Positions 7,160 through 14,135 of a DNA stretch of 17,071 nucleotides are shown piece after piece. The translations under genes were made by a program, and so were the position numbers. Origin of the DNA: Castellaniella sp041675725. GTDB lineage: Bacteria; Pseudomonadota; Gammaproteobacteria; Burkholderiales; Burkholderiaceae_B. The stretch spans positions 1 to 17,071 of the forward strand of contig NZ_JBAYTI010000055.1 of the NCBI RefSeq assembly GCF_041675725.1. Reading direction: 5' to 3'. The notes under the pieces are model-generated. The model made no database searches. It was not told the DNA's origin and saw only the letters and a list, made by a program, of their open reading frames with translations. Numbering within the stretch: the stretch's first letter is position 1; every line of letters begins with the position of its first letter.

Positions 7160-8072
7160 GCGCAGCCTGGAGCAGGTCGGCCAGCAGGGGCGTATCGAGC
7201 GCAGCCAGGTCTTCGCGTTGCTTGAAGAGGATGCCGGCCGTATCGAGCACGACTTCGGGATCCAGTTCGAGCGTATCCAGGGCGACCAGCGCCCGCGCCC
7301 ATTCGATCGCCTCGGCGACCCCCGGGGCGCGCTCGAAGCCCGCGGCGCCCGCTGCCTGGCGCAATTGCGCGACGAAGCGCGAGACCTGGTCGGCCAGCTG
7401 CTGCGGCGCCTCGGGCACCAGGGCCCGCAGGATGGCCCGCTCGCGGTCGCGGTCGGGGTAGTCCAGCCAGTGGTACAGGCAGCGGCGCTTGATGGCGTCG
7501 TTCAGCTCGCGCGTGCGGTTGCTGGTCAGCAGCGTGACCGGCGTGGTGTCGGCCCGGATGGTGCCCAGCTGTGGAATGCTGACCTGGTATTCGCCCAGGT
7601 ATTCGAGCAGGAAGGCCTCGAAGGGTTCGTCGGCGCGGTCGATTTCGTCGATCAGCAGCACGGCGCCGGGCGCGGGGGTCTGCAGCGCTTCGAGCAGTGG
7701 CCGGCGGATCAGGTAGCGCGGCTGGTAGACCCCGCGCTCGAGCAGGTCGGGGGGCGCGGAGCCCTCGGTGGCCCGCACGTGCAACAGTTGCGCGGTGTAG
7801 TCCCATTCGTATAGCGCATCCTGCTGTTCGAGGCCATCGAAGCACTGCAGCCGCACCAGCGTGCGGCCCAGTGCCCGGGCCAGCGCCTTGGCGAGCTCGG
7901 TCTTGCCGACCCCCGGTTCGCCCTCGAGCAACAAGGGCCGCTGCAGGCGCAGGGCGAGGAACACCGCGGTCGCCAGCCGATGATCGGCAAAATAGCCTTC
8001 GGCCTCCAGGGCGGCCGCCAGGGCGGCGATGGAGGCCGAAGGGGCCGGTGGCGAGCCTGGGGTGTCGGGCAT
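7149..8072 (-). CDS. coxD: MoxR/CoxD-type AAA+ ATPase
   Basis: A 307-residue AAA+ ATPase of the MoxR group. It shows Walker A GEPGVGKT (51-58), Walker B LLIDEID (139-145), the sensor-1 segment LLTSNRTREL (181-190) and an arginine pair at 196-197 in DAIKRRCLYHW, followed by the typical YPDRDRE lid segment. MoxR ATPases are chaperones that pair with VWA proteins, and the VWA gene overlaps its 3' end by 11 bases. In CO dehydrogenase operons this gene (coxD) is needed for active-site maturation. The ATG at 8072 has only a weak upstream ribosome site and starts 21 bases after the stop of the FAD subunit gene, so translation may depend on coupling. The adenosine-binding start of the family (ALAAALEAEGYFADHRLATAVFLAL) supports this start. 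Confidence 0.93.
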   Translation of the reverse strand: MPDTPGSPPAPSASIAALAAALEAEGYFADHRLATAVFLALRLQRPLLLEGEPGVGKTELAKALARALGRTLVRLQCFDGLEQQDALYEWDYTAQLLHVRATEGSAPPDLLERGVYQPRYLIRRPLLEALQTPAPGAVLLIDEIDRADEPFEAFLLEYLGEYQVSIPQLGTIRADTTPVTLLTSNRTRELNDAIKRRCLYHWLDYPDRDRERAILRALVPEAPQQLADQVSRFVAQLRQAAGAAGFERAPGVAEAIEWARALVALDTLELDPEVVLDTAGILFKQREDLAALDTPLLADLLQAAREP

Positions 8073-8093
8073 GCAGCCAGCGCCGGTTGCGGA

Positions 8094-8885
8094 TCAGGCC
8101 AGCGCCTGCGCCACGGCCCGACGTGCCATGACACCCACCAAATGCGCGCGATACGCGCTGCTGGCATGGATGTCGGCCGACATCTCGGCGGCATCCGTGC
8201 CTATATCGGCGATCGCGTCGGGGCGGAAGTCGTGCGCCAGCGCCTGTTCCATGGCGGTGTGCCGGAGCACCCCGTTGCCCGCGCCGGTGACGGCCACGCG
8301 CACACCGTTGTCGAAGCGGGCCACGAACACCCCGATCAGGGCGAACAGCGACGCCGGCTGTACGAACTTGACATAGGCGGCCTGCCGGGGGATGGGGAAA
8401 TGCACGGCCGTGATGAGCTCGCCCGGCTCGAGCGCCGTGGCGAAGAGCCCCTGAAAGTAGTTATCGGCCGCGATCTCGCGCGTGTGGGTGCGCACGGTGG
8501 CCCCCAGGCCCAGTACGGCCGCCGGATAATCGGCCGCGGGATCGTTGTTGGCCAGCGACCCGCCCAGCGTGCCCATGGCGCGCACCTGCTTGTCGCCGAT
8601 GCCGGCGGCCAGCCGCGCCAGCGCCGGGATGGCGTGGGCGATCTCGGCGCTTTCGGCGACTTCGGCGTGGCGCGTCATGGCGCCGACCACGAGGGTGTCA
8701 CCCTGGGGGCGGATGCCGGTGAGTTCGGTGAGGGCGCGCAGGTCGACCAATTGTTCGGGCGCCGCCAGGCGCAGCTTGAGCGAACCCAGCAGCGTCTGGC
8801 CGCCCGCCAGCGGTTGGCCGCCGGCCTGCACGGCCTGTACGGCGTCGTCCAGCGTGGCCGGGCTTGTGTAGCTGAATGCATACAT
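8094..8885 (-). CDS. coxM: molybdenum hydroxylase FAD-binding (medium) subunit, CoxM-like
   Basis: A 263-residue FAD subunit that takes electrons from the iron-sulfur subunit in a CoxLMS-type enzyme. Both FAD pyrophosphate-binding motifs are present: AGGQTLL (27-33) and TLGGSLANNDPAAD (106-119, with GGS). The C-terminal CO-dehydrogenase flavoprotein domain follows, with the FVQPASLFALIGVFVARF stretch near 174-191. The reading frame is open about 290 bases further upstream, but that part runs inside coxL. The ATG at 8885 has a good AAGGAG site at 8893-8898, which overlaps the stop codon of coxL, and the protein from there begins MYAFSYTSPATLDDAV, the normal N terminus of the family. Gap to coxL is 11 bases. 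Confidence 0.94.
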   Translation of the reverse strand: MYAFSYTSPATLDDAVQAVQAGGQPLAGGQTLLGSLKLRLAAPEQLVDLRALTELTGIRPQGDTLVVGAMTRHAEVAESAEIAHAIPALARLAAGIGDKQVRAMGTLGGSLANNDPAADYPAAVLGLGATVRTHTREIAADNYFQGLFATALEPGELITAVHFPIPRQAAYVKFVQPASLFALIGVFVARFDNGVRVAVTGAGNGVLRHTAMEQALAHDFRPDAIADIGTDAAEMSADIHASSAYRAHLVGVMARRAVAQALA

Positions 8886-8896
8886 GAGCGATCTCC

Positions 8897-11260
8897 TTAG
8901 TGGGCGGCCTGGATGGCCTGCCAGACGCGGTGCGGCGTGGCCGGCATGTCGATGTCGTGCACGCCCAGGGGCGCCAGGGCATCGAGCAGGGCGTTGATGA
9001 CGGCGGGGGGCGAGCCGATGGTGCCGGCCTCGCCGCAGCCCTTGCTGCCGATCGGGTTGTGCGTGCAGGGCGTGCACACCGTGCCCAGCCGGAAGTCTGG
9101 GAAATCGGTGGCGCGCGGCATGGTGTAGTCCATGTAACTGCCCGTGAGCAGTTGCCCGTTGTCGTCGTAGACGCACTCTTCGAGCAGCGCCTGGCCGATG
9201 CCCTGCATGATGCCGCCCTGCACCTGCCCTTCGACGATCATGGGGTTGATGATGACGCCGAAGTCGTCGACCGCCGTGAAGCGTTCGACGCGTACCACGC
9301 CGGTGTCCGGGTCGACCTCGACCTCGCAGATGTGGGTGCCCGCCGGGTAGGTGAAATTGCCCGGATCGTAGAAGGCGGTTTCATTGAGGCCGGGCTCGAG
9401 CTTGTCGAGCGGATAATTGTGCGGTACGTAGGCGGCCAGGGCCACCTGGGCAAACGGCACGGCCTTGTCGGTGCCCTTGACGCGGAATTCGCCCTGGACG
9501 AACTCGATGTCGGCCTCGGCGGCTTCCATGAGGTGCGCCGCGATTTTCTTGGATTTTTCTTCGATTTTGTCGACCGCCTTCATGATGGCGGACCCGCCCA
9601 CGGCCAACGAACGGGATCCGTAGGTGCCCATGCCAAACGGGATGCGCCCGGTGTCGCCGTGCACCACCTCGACGTTCTCGATGGGGATGCCCAGGCGCCC
9701 GGCCACCAGTTGAGCGAAAGCCGTTTCGTGCCCCTGGCCGTGGCTGTGGGTGCCCGTGAACACCGTGACCGAGCCCGTGGGGTTGACGCGCACTTCGCCG
9801 CATTCGTACAGGCCGGCGCGCCCGCCCAGCTGGCCGACGATCTGCGACGGCGCCAGGCCGCAGGCTTCGATGTAGCTGGAGTAGCCGATGCCGCGTTTCA
9901 GGCCTTTGGCCTCGCTGGCCTGGCGCCGCGCCTCGAAGCCGGCCACGTCGGCCAGCTTCATGGCCTCGTCCAGACACTGGGGGAAGTCGCCCGTATCGTA
10001 GAGCAAGGCCACCGGCGTTTGATAGGGGAACTCGGTGATGAAGTTGCGCCGGCGGATTTCGTCTTGGGACAGGCCGAGCTCCCAGCCGCAGCGGGTGACC
10101 AGGCGCTCGATCAGGTAGGCTGCTTCGGGGCGCCCGGCGCCGCGGTAGGCATCGACCGGCACCGTGTTGGTGAACCAGCCGTCGACCTCGACGTAGATCT
10201 GCGGCGTCGTGTACTGGCCGGCCAGCAGCGTGCCGTACAGGATGGTGGGCACGACCGGGCCGAAGGTGGCCAGGTAGGCTCCCAGGTTGACGTGGGAGTG
10301 CACCCGCAGCGCCAGGAACTGGCCGTTTGCGTCCATGGCCATTTCGGCCACGGTGATGTGGTCGCGCCCGTGGGTGTCGGAGACGAAGCTCTCGGAGCGT
10401 TCGGCCGTCCATTTGACCGGACGGCCCAGCGTGCGCGACGCCCAGGCCACCGCCGCGTCTTCGGCGTACAGGTTGATTTTCGAGCCGAAGCCGCCCCCGA
10501 CGTCCGGGGCGATGACGCGCATCTTGTGCTCGGGCACCTGCAGCACGTTGGCGGCCAGCAGCAGGCGCGCCAGATGCGGATTCTGGCTGGTGGTGTACAG
10601 GGTGGACTCGCCCGTGGCCCTGTCGTGGCGCGCGTTGTCGGCGCGCGGCTCCATGGCGTTGGGGATCAGCCGGTTGTTGACGAGTTCGATGCGTGTGACG
10701 TGCGCGGCCGAATCGAACGTGGCATCGACGGCGGCCTTGTCGCCCAGCACCCAGGTGTAGCAGTGGTTGTCGGCGGCTTCGTCGTGCAGCGCCGGGCCCT
10801 GGCGGGCCTGGCGCATGTCGACCACGACGTCGAGGGGGTCGTAGTCGATCTCGATGGCCTCGGCTGCATCTTTGGCCTGCTCGAGCGTGTCGGCCACGAC
10901 CATGGCGACCAGTTCGCCCACGTAGCGCACCTTGTGCTGAGCCAGGAACGGGTGCGGCGGCTCTTTCATGGGGCTGCCGTCCGGGTTGGTGATCAGCCAG
11001 CCGGTGGGCAGGCCGCCGACCTGGCCTTCGATGTCGGCACCCGTGAAGATGGCCACGACCCCTGGCATCTGGCTGGCCTGGGCGGTGTCGATGTGCTTGA
11101 GGGTGGCATGGGCGTGCGGTGAACGCACGAAGACGGCGCGCTTCTGGCCGTCGTGGTGGACGTCGTCGACGTACTGCCCGGTGCCGGTGAGGAACCGGGC
11201 GTCTTCGACACGGCGTACGGATTCGCCCACGTGGGACAGGGCAGCCATGGGATTGCTCAT
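8897..11260 (-). CDS. coxL: form II CoxL-like molybdenum hydroxylase large subunit
   Basis: A 787-residue molybdopterin-binding subunit of the xanthine dehydrogenase family, the site where substrate is hydroxylated using water. Cofactor and active-site motifs: GGGFGSK (255-261), AYRGAGRPEAAY (371-382), HSHGQGHETAFAQ (505-517), GTYGSRSLAVGG (545-556) and GCGEAGTIGSPPA (741-753), in which Glu744 is the catalytic base. True aerobic CO dehydrogenases (form I) carry AYxCSFR with a copper-binding cysteine; here the loop is AYRGAGR, the form II signature. It therefore should not be annotated as a CO dehydrogenase on homology alone; likely substrates are aldehydes or N-heterocycles, undetermined. The frame stays open upstream through coxS, but the ATG at 11260 has AAAGGAG and gives the normal start (SHVGESVRRVEDARFLTGTGQY). 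Expected to be cytosolic, as no Tat or Sec signal is visible. Confidence 0.95.
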   Translation of the reverse strand: MSNPMAALSHVGESVRRVEDARFLTGTGQYVDDVHHDGQKRAVFVRSPHAHATLKHIDTAQASQMPGVVAIFTGADIEGQVGGLPTGWLITNPDGSPMKEPPHPFLAQHKVRYVGELVAMVVADTLEQAKDAAEAIEIDYDPLDVVVDMRQARQGPALHDEAADNHCYTWVLGDKAAVDATFDSAAHVTRIELVNNRLIPNAMEPRADNARHDRATGESTLYTTSQNPHLARLLLAANVLQVPEHKMRVIAPDVGGGFGSKINLYAEDAAVAWASRTLGRPVKWTAERSESFVSDTHGRDHITVAEMAMDANGQFLALRVHSHVNLGAYLATFGPVVPTILYGTLLAGQYTTPQIYVEVDGWFTNTVPVDAYRGAGRPEAAYLIERLVTRCGWELGLSQDEIRRRNFITEFPYQTPVALLYDTGDFPQCLDEAMKLADVAGFEARRQASEAKGLKRGIGYSSYIEACGLAPSQIVGQLGGRAGLYECGEVRVNPTGSVTVFTGTHSHGQGHETAFAQLVAGRLGIPIENVEVVHGDTGRIPFGMGTYGSRSLAVGGSAIMKAVDKIEEKSKKIAAHLMEAAEADIEFVQGEFRVKGTDKAVPFAQVALAAYVPHNYPLDKLEPGLNETAFYDPGNFTYPAGTHICEVEVDPDTGVVRVERFTAVDDFGVIINPMIVEGQVQGGIMQGIGQALLEECVYDDNGQLLTGSYMDYTMPRATDFPDFRLGTVCTPCTHNPIGSKGCGEAGTIGSPPAVINALLDALAPLGVHDIDMPATPHRVWQAIQAAH

Positions 11261-11277
11261 GATGGGTCTCCTTTGCC

Positions 11278-11745
11278 TCAGGCGGCCATGGTTTTCTGGG
11301 CGGTCTGTACGGCGCGCACGATGTTGTGGTAGCCGGTGCAGCGGCACAGGTTGCCGTCCAGCAGTTCGCGGATCTGGGTTTCGTCGGCATCCGGATGGTG
11401 CGCCAGCAGATCGACCGTGCTCATCACCATGCCCGGTGTGCAGTAGCCGCACTGCAGCCCGTGGCATTCTTTGAAGGCCGCCTGCACCGGATGCAGGCTG
11501 CCGTCGGGCGCGGCCAGGCCTTCGATGGTGGTGATGTCGGCCCCTTGCATCTGCGCGGCCAGCACGTTGCACGACTTGATGCTGCGGCCGTTGGCGATGA
11601 CGGTGCACGCGCCACACTGGGCCGTGTCGCAACCCACGTGGGTGCCCGTCAGGCGCAGGTTTTCGCGGATGAACTGGACCAGCAGGGTGTTGGGCGCGAC
11701 CTCGGCGCTGACCTCTTGCCCGTTGACCTTGAGCGCGATTTTCAT
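11278..11745 (-). CDS. coxS: molybdenum hydroxylase 2Fe-2S (small) subunit, CoxS-like
   Basis: A 155-residue iron-sulfur subunit carrying two [2Fe-2S] clusters that relay electrons from the molybdenum site to FAD. The plant-ferredoxin-type N-terminal cluster uses Cys39, Cys44, Cys47 (GCDTAQCGACTV) and Cys59 (SCN). The C-terminal helical cluster uses Cys99, Cys102 (QCGYCTPGM), Cys134 and Cys136 (NLCRCTGYHNI). All eight ligands are present and the length is normal for the family. The ATG has AGGAG about nine bases upstream. The gene is 17 bases before coxL and 73 bases after the nucleotidyltransferase gene, the largest gap in the operon, so an extra promoter or processing site just upstream is possible. 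Confidence 0.96.
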   Translation of the reverse strand: MKIALKVNGQEVSAEVAPNTLLVQFIRENLRLTGTHVGCDTAQCGACTVIANGRSIKSCNVLAAQMQGADITTIEGLAAPDGSLHPVQAAFKECHGLQCGYCTPGMVMSTVDLLAHHPDADETQIRELLDGNLCRCTGYHNIVRAVQTAQKTMAA

Positions 11746-11818
11746 GGCGGCTGTCTCCTGATTATTGGTTTGTTGTTCAACCTTAGCATTCTCGGGGCAG
11801 GCGGTTCACCCCCGCCAC
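11746..11818 (-). promoter_or_regulatory. 73-bp spacer before coxS with a small hairpin and a short dyad
   Basis: This is the only sizeable spacer inside the operon. Two bases after the stop of the nucleotidyltransferase gene there is a GGCGG/CCGCC stem with a seven-base loop (11800-11816), without a following T-run in the direction of transcription. Nearer to coxS is a GGTT-N8-AACC dyad (11767-11782). These could tune expression of the structural subunits relative to the first gene. I see no convincing -35/-10 pair. Confidence 0.25.
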
Positions 11819-12394
11819 CTAGGGATTACCCGTGGGCAGGTCGCCCGGGGTGTCGATGTCGCGGAAAATACCCGGATCCGGCACCACGACCTGCTCGACT
11901 GGCCAATGGCGCAGCAGCGCGCGGGCGCCTTCATCGCCCCCCAACTGCAGCAGCCGGTCGCGGTGCCCGGCGGCAAAGGCCACCGGATTGCCGCGCCGGC
12001 CCTGGCAATAAGGCGCGGCGACGCCCGCGCCGCGCGTGATCGCCTGCGCCAGCGCTCGCAAGGTATCGACTTGCACGAACGGCATGTCTGCCAGCGCCAC
12101 CAGCCAGCCTGCGGCATCTCGGCTGGCCTGTACGCCGCAGACCAGCGAAGCCCCCATGCCCTGGCCTGCCTGGCGGCACGGCACCAGCTCGCAGCCGACG
12201 TTGCGCAGGCAGTCGGCCAGGGGGCCGCGCACGTCGCGCACCACGGCCAGGACGCGGGGCAGCGCGGCACACAGCGTGCGGGCGCTGGCCTCGGCCACGA
12301 GCGGGCCATCGGGCAGGGTTTGCAGCAATTTGTTCAGCCTGCGGTCCGGGTCGAACCGCAGGCCCTGGCCCGCGGCCAGCAGGATACCGATCAT
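11819..12394 (-). CDS. MobA/MocA-like molybdenum cofactor nucleotidyltransferase
   Basis: A 191-residue NTP transferase that would attach a nucleotide to molybdopterin. Motifs: LLAAGQGLRF (5-14), the nucleotide-binding glycine/arginine loop with a downstream NKLL; VALADMPFV (99-107) with the metal-binding Asp103; RRGNPVAF (133-140); GDEGAR (153-158); and DIDTPGDL (179-186). Enzymes of the xanthine dehydrogenase family use the cytosine dinucleotide cofactor, so a MocA-type CTP:molybdopterin cytidylyltransferase is the best reading. The sequence alone does not separate MocA from MobA with certainty. The frame is open back to 12601, but residues before the ATG at 12394 look unlike any protein start, and GGAG lies nine bases before this ATG. 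It is the first gene of the leftward operon and faces cydA. Confidence 0.88.
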   Translation of the reverse strand: MIGILLAAGQGLRFDPDRRLNKLLQTLPDGPLVAEASARTLCAALPRVLAVVRDVRGPLADCLRNVGCELVPCRQAGQGMGASLVCGVQASRDAAGWLVALADMPFVQVDTLRALAQAITRGAGVAAPYCQGRRGNPVAFAAGHRDRLLQLGGDEGARALLRHWPVEQVVVPDPGIFRDIDTPGDLPTGNP

Positions 12395-12551
12395 GGGGCA
12401 GTGCTCCGGGGAAACGAAATCGTTACAGGGCTCAGAATGCAGACCCAGCCCAATTGTATCCACCCATGTCAAAAAAGTTGTGGACCTTTCCCGTTTGGCA
12501 GTATCGTTTAGTTGATACCTCAATAGGGTTACTCTCCCGCAAGGCCTGATC
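12395..12551. promoter_or_regulatory. divergent promoter region between the molybdenum hydroxylase operon and cydABXD
   Basis: The 157 bp must hold promoters for both operons and are more A+T-rich than their surroundings. For the leftward operon, TACAAT (complement of 12453-12458) is a good -10 element; a TTGACA (complement of 12467-12472) lies only eight bases from it, so the two cannot be one promoter. For cydA, a weak pair is TTGTGG (12477-12482) with TATCGT (12502-12507) at 18 bp; TTGGCA (12495-12500) is another -35-like word. The ribosome site of cydA is AAGG at 12541-12544. Promoter assignments are tentative; the existence of the shared region is certain from gene layout. Confidence 0.6.
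12501..12523. promoter_or_regulatory. overlapping inverted repeats, candidate operator upstream of cydA
   Basis: GTATC at 12501-12505 and GATAC at 12514-12518 form a five-base dyad with an eight-base spacer. Overlapping it, TTGA (12512-12515) and TCAA (12520-12523) form a second dyad with four bases between. They lie 29-50 bases before the cydA start, where a repressor or activator would act. The second dyad recalls an FNR/ANR site but its spacing is two bases too short. Confidence 0.35.
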
Positions 12552-14126
12552 ATGATCGACATGACATTGGTGGATCTCTCGCGCATCCAGTTTGCCGCCA
12601 CCGTGATGTATCACTTCCTGTTCGTCCCGCTGACCCTGGGCCTGTCGTTTCTGCTGGCCATCATGGAGTCCGTCTACGTGCTCACCGGGCGCGACATCTG
12701 GCGGCGCATGACGCTGTTCTGGGGCACGCTGTTCGGCATCAATTTTGCGCTGGGGGTGGCCACCGGGGTGGTGATGGAGTTCCAGTTCGGCATGAACTGG
12801 GCCTACTACAGCCAGTATGTGGGCGATATCTTCGGGGCACCGCTCGCCATCGAGGGCCTGATGGCCTTCTTTCTCGAAGCCACCTTCGTGGGCCTGTTCT
12901 TCTTTGGCTGGGGCAGGCTCTCCAAGGTTGGCCACTTGGTCGTCACCTGGCTGGTGGCCATCGGCTCCAACCTGTCGGCGCTCTGGATCCTGATCGCCAA
13001 CGGCTGGATGCAGAATCCGGTGGGGGCCGTCTTCAATCCGGCCACCATGCGCATGGAACTCACGGATTTCGCGGCGGTGATCTTCAATCCGGTGGCGCAA
13101 GCCAAGTTCGTGCATACCGTCAGCGCGGGCTATGTGCTGGCGGCCGTGTTCGTCATGGGGGTCAGTGCCTGGTACCTGATCGGCAATCGCCACCACGACC
13201 TGGCGCGCCGGTCCATGATCGTGGCGGCCAGCTTCGGCCTGGCGGCGTCCCTGTCGGTGCTGGTGCTGGGCGATGAAAGCGGCTATCTCACCAGCGAGCA
13301 TCAAAAGATGAAGATCGCCGCCATGGAAGCCATGTGGCAAACCGAGCCGGCGCCCGCCAGCTTCAACCTGATCGCGATCCCCGACCAAAAAAACAAAAAG
13401 AACGATTTCGAGATCTCGATCCCGTACGTCATGGGCATCATCGGCACGCGCTCGCTGACCACGCCGCTGCTGGGCATCGACGACCTGGTCGAGCGCGCCA
13501 AGACCTGGGTGCGCCAGGGCCTGGTGGCCTACGAAGCACTGCAGCAGCTCAAGGCGCACCCGGACGACGCCGATGCCCGGGCGCGTTTCGAGCAATACCA
13601 GCACAACATGGGCTATGCCCTGTTGCTCAAGCGCTTCCGCGACGACATCACGCAAGCCACCGAGGCGGACATCGCCCTGGCCGCTGAAAGCACGGTGCCC
13701 GAAGTCGCGCCCATTTACTGGCTGTTCCGCATCATGGTGGCCTGCGGGTTTTATTTCATCGGCTTTTTTGCCTATGCATTCTGGCTGGCCAGCCGGCGGC
13801 GCCTGCTGGTGTCGCCGCGTTTCTGGCGCGTGGCCCTCTGGACGTTGCCGTTGCCCTGGATCTCCGTCGAGGCCGGTTGGTTCGTGGCCGAGTTCGGCCG
13901 CCAGCCGTGGGTGATCGAAGGCGTCCTGCCCACGTTTTATGCCGTCTCGGGCTTGCAGGTATCCGATCTGGTGATTTCGCTGATCGTCTATCTCATGCTC
14001 TATACCGCCTTGCTGATCGTCGGCATCCGGCTCATGCTGCGCGCCATCCGCCAGGGCCCGCATGACGGCCCCATCCCCACCCCCGCCCCGCCGGCCGTGG
14101 CCGGCGCGCAACGCCTTGGCGCCTAG
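12552..14126 (+). CDS. cydA: cytochrome bd ubiquinol oxidase subunit I
   Basis: A 524-residue integral membrane subunit that oxidises quinol and carries hemes b558, b595 and d; with CydB it reduces O2 to water at high affinity and without proton pumping. Heme ligands line up with the E. coli protein: His21, His188 and Met395 (FRIMVACG), plus Glu101 and Glu109 in the b595/d region. The Q-loop is the long form: Lys254 and Glu259 (KMKIAAMEAMW) of the quinol site, followed by the extension to about 385 with IPYVMGIIGTRS. This makes it an L-type (E. coli-like) bd oxidase, not the short-loop CIO type. GWFVAEFGRQPW (442-453) is the family signature. The ATG at 12552 has AAGG seven bases upstream; an ATG at 12561 is a weaker alternative. 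The C-terminal tail is Pro/Ala-rich. Confidence 0.98.
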   Translation: MIDMTLVDLSRIQFAATVMYHFLFVPLTLGLSFLLAIMESVYVLTGRDIWRRMTLFWGTLFGINFALGVATGVVMEFQFGMNWAYYSQYVGDIFGAPLAIEGLMAFFLEATFVGLFFFGWGRLSKVGHLVVTWLVAIGSNLSALWILIANGWMQNPVGAVFNPATMRMELTDFAAVIFNPVAQAKFVHTVSAGYVLAAVFVMGVSAWYLIGNRHHDLARRSMIVAASFGLAASLSVLVLGDESGYLTSEHQKMKIAAMEAMWQTEPAPASFNLIAIPDQKNKKNDFEISIPYVMGIIGTRSLTTPLLGIDDLVERAKTWVRQGLVAYEALQQLKAHPDDADARARFEQYQHNMGYALLLKRFRDDITQATEADIALAAESTVPEVAPIYWLFRIMVACGFYFIGFFAYAFWLASRRRLLVSPRFWRVALWTLPLPWISVEAGWFVAEFGRQPWVIEGVLPTFYAVSGLQVSDLVISLIVYLMLYTALLIVGIRLMLRAIRQGPHDGPIPTPAPPAVAGAQRLGA

Positions 14127-14135
14127 GAGGACACC

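Noticed and set aside
8886..9176. N-terminal extension of the coxM frame
   Set aside because: The extension lies inside coxL, looks like noise, and the ATG at 8885 has a strong AAGGAG site and the normal family N terminus.
8900..11122. A 740-codon open frame on the + strand opposite coxL
   Set aside because: Antisense shadow of a strongly conserved gene; composition is Gly/Ala/Arg/His/Val-rich with no recognisable motif.
8897..11260. Annotation as aerobic carbon monoxide dehydrogenase (form I CoxL)
   Set aside because: The active-site loop reads AYRGAGR and lacks the Cys of AYxCSFR.
12404..12440. ModE-type molybdate operator suggested by ATCGTTA
   Set aside because: Only a partial half-site is present with no matching inverted half at the required distance.
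12512..12524. FNR/ANR box upstream of cydA
   Set aside because: The dyad is TTGA-N4-TCAA; the FNR site needs TTGAT-N4-ATCAA (TTGA-N6-TCAA). Kept only as a generic candidate operator.
12395..12601. N-terminal extension of the nucleotidyltransferase frame into the cydA start
   Set aside because: Family proteins begin right at the MIGILLAAGQG strand; the extension would cover both promoters and overlap cydA.
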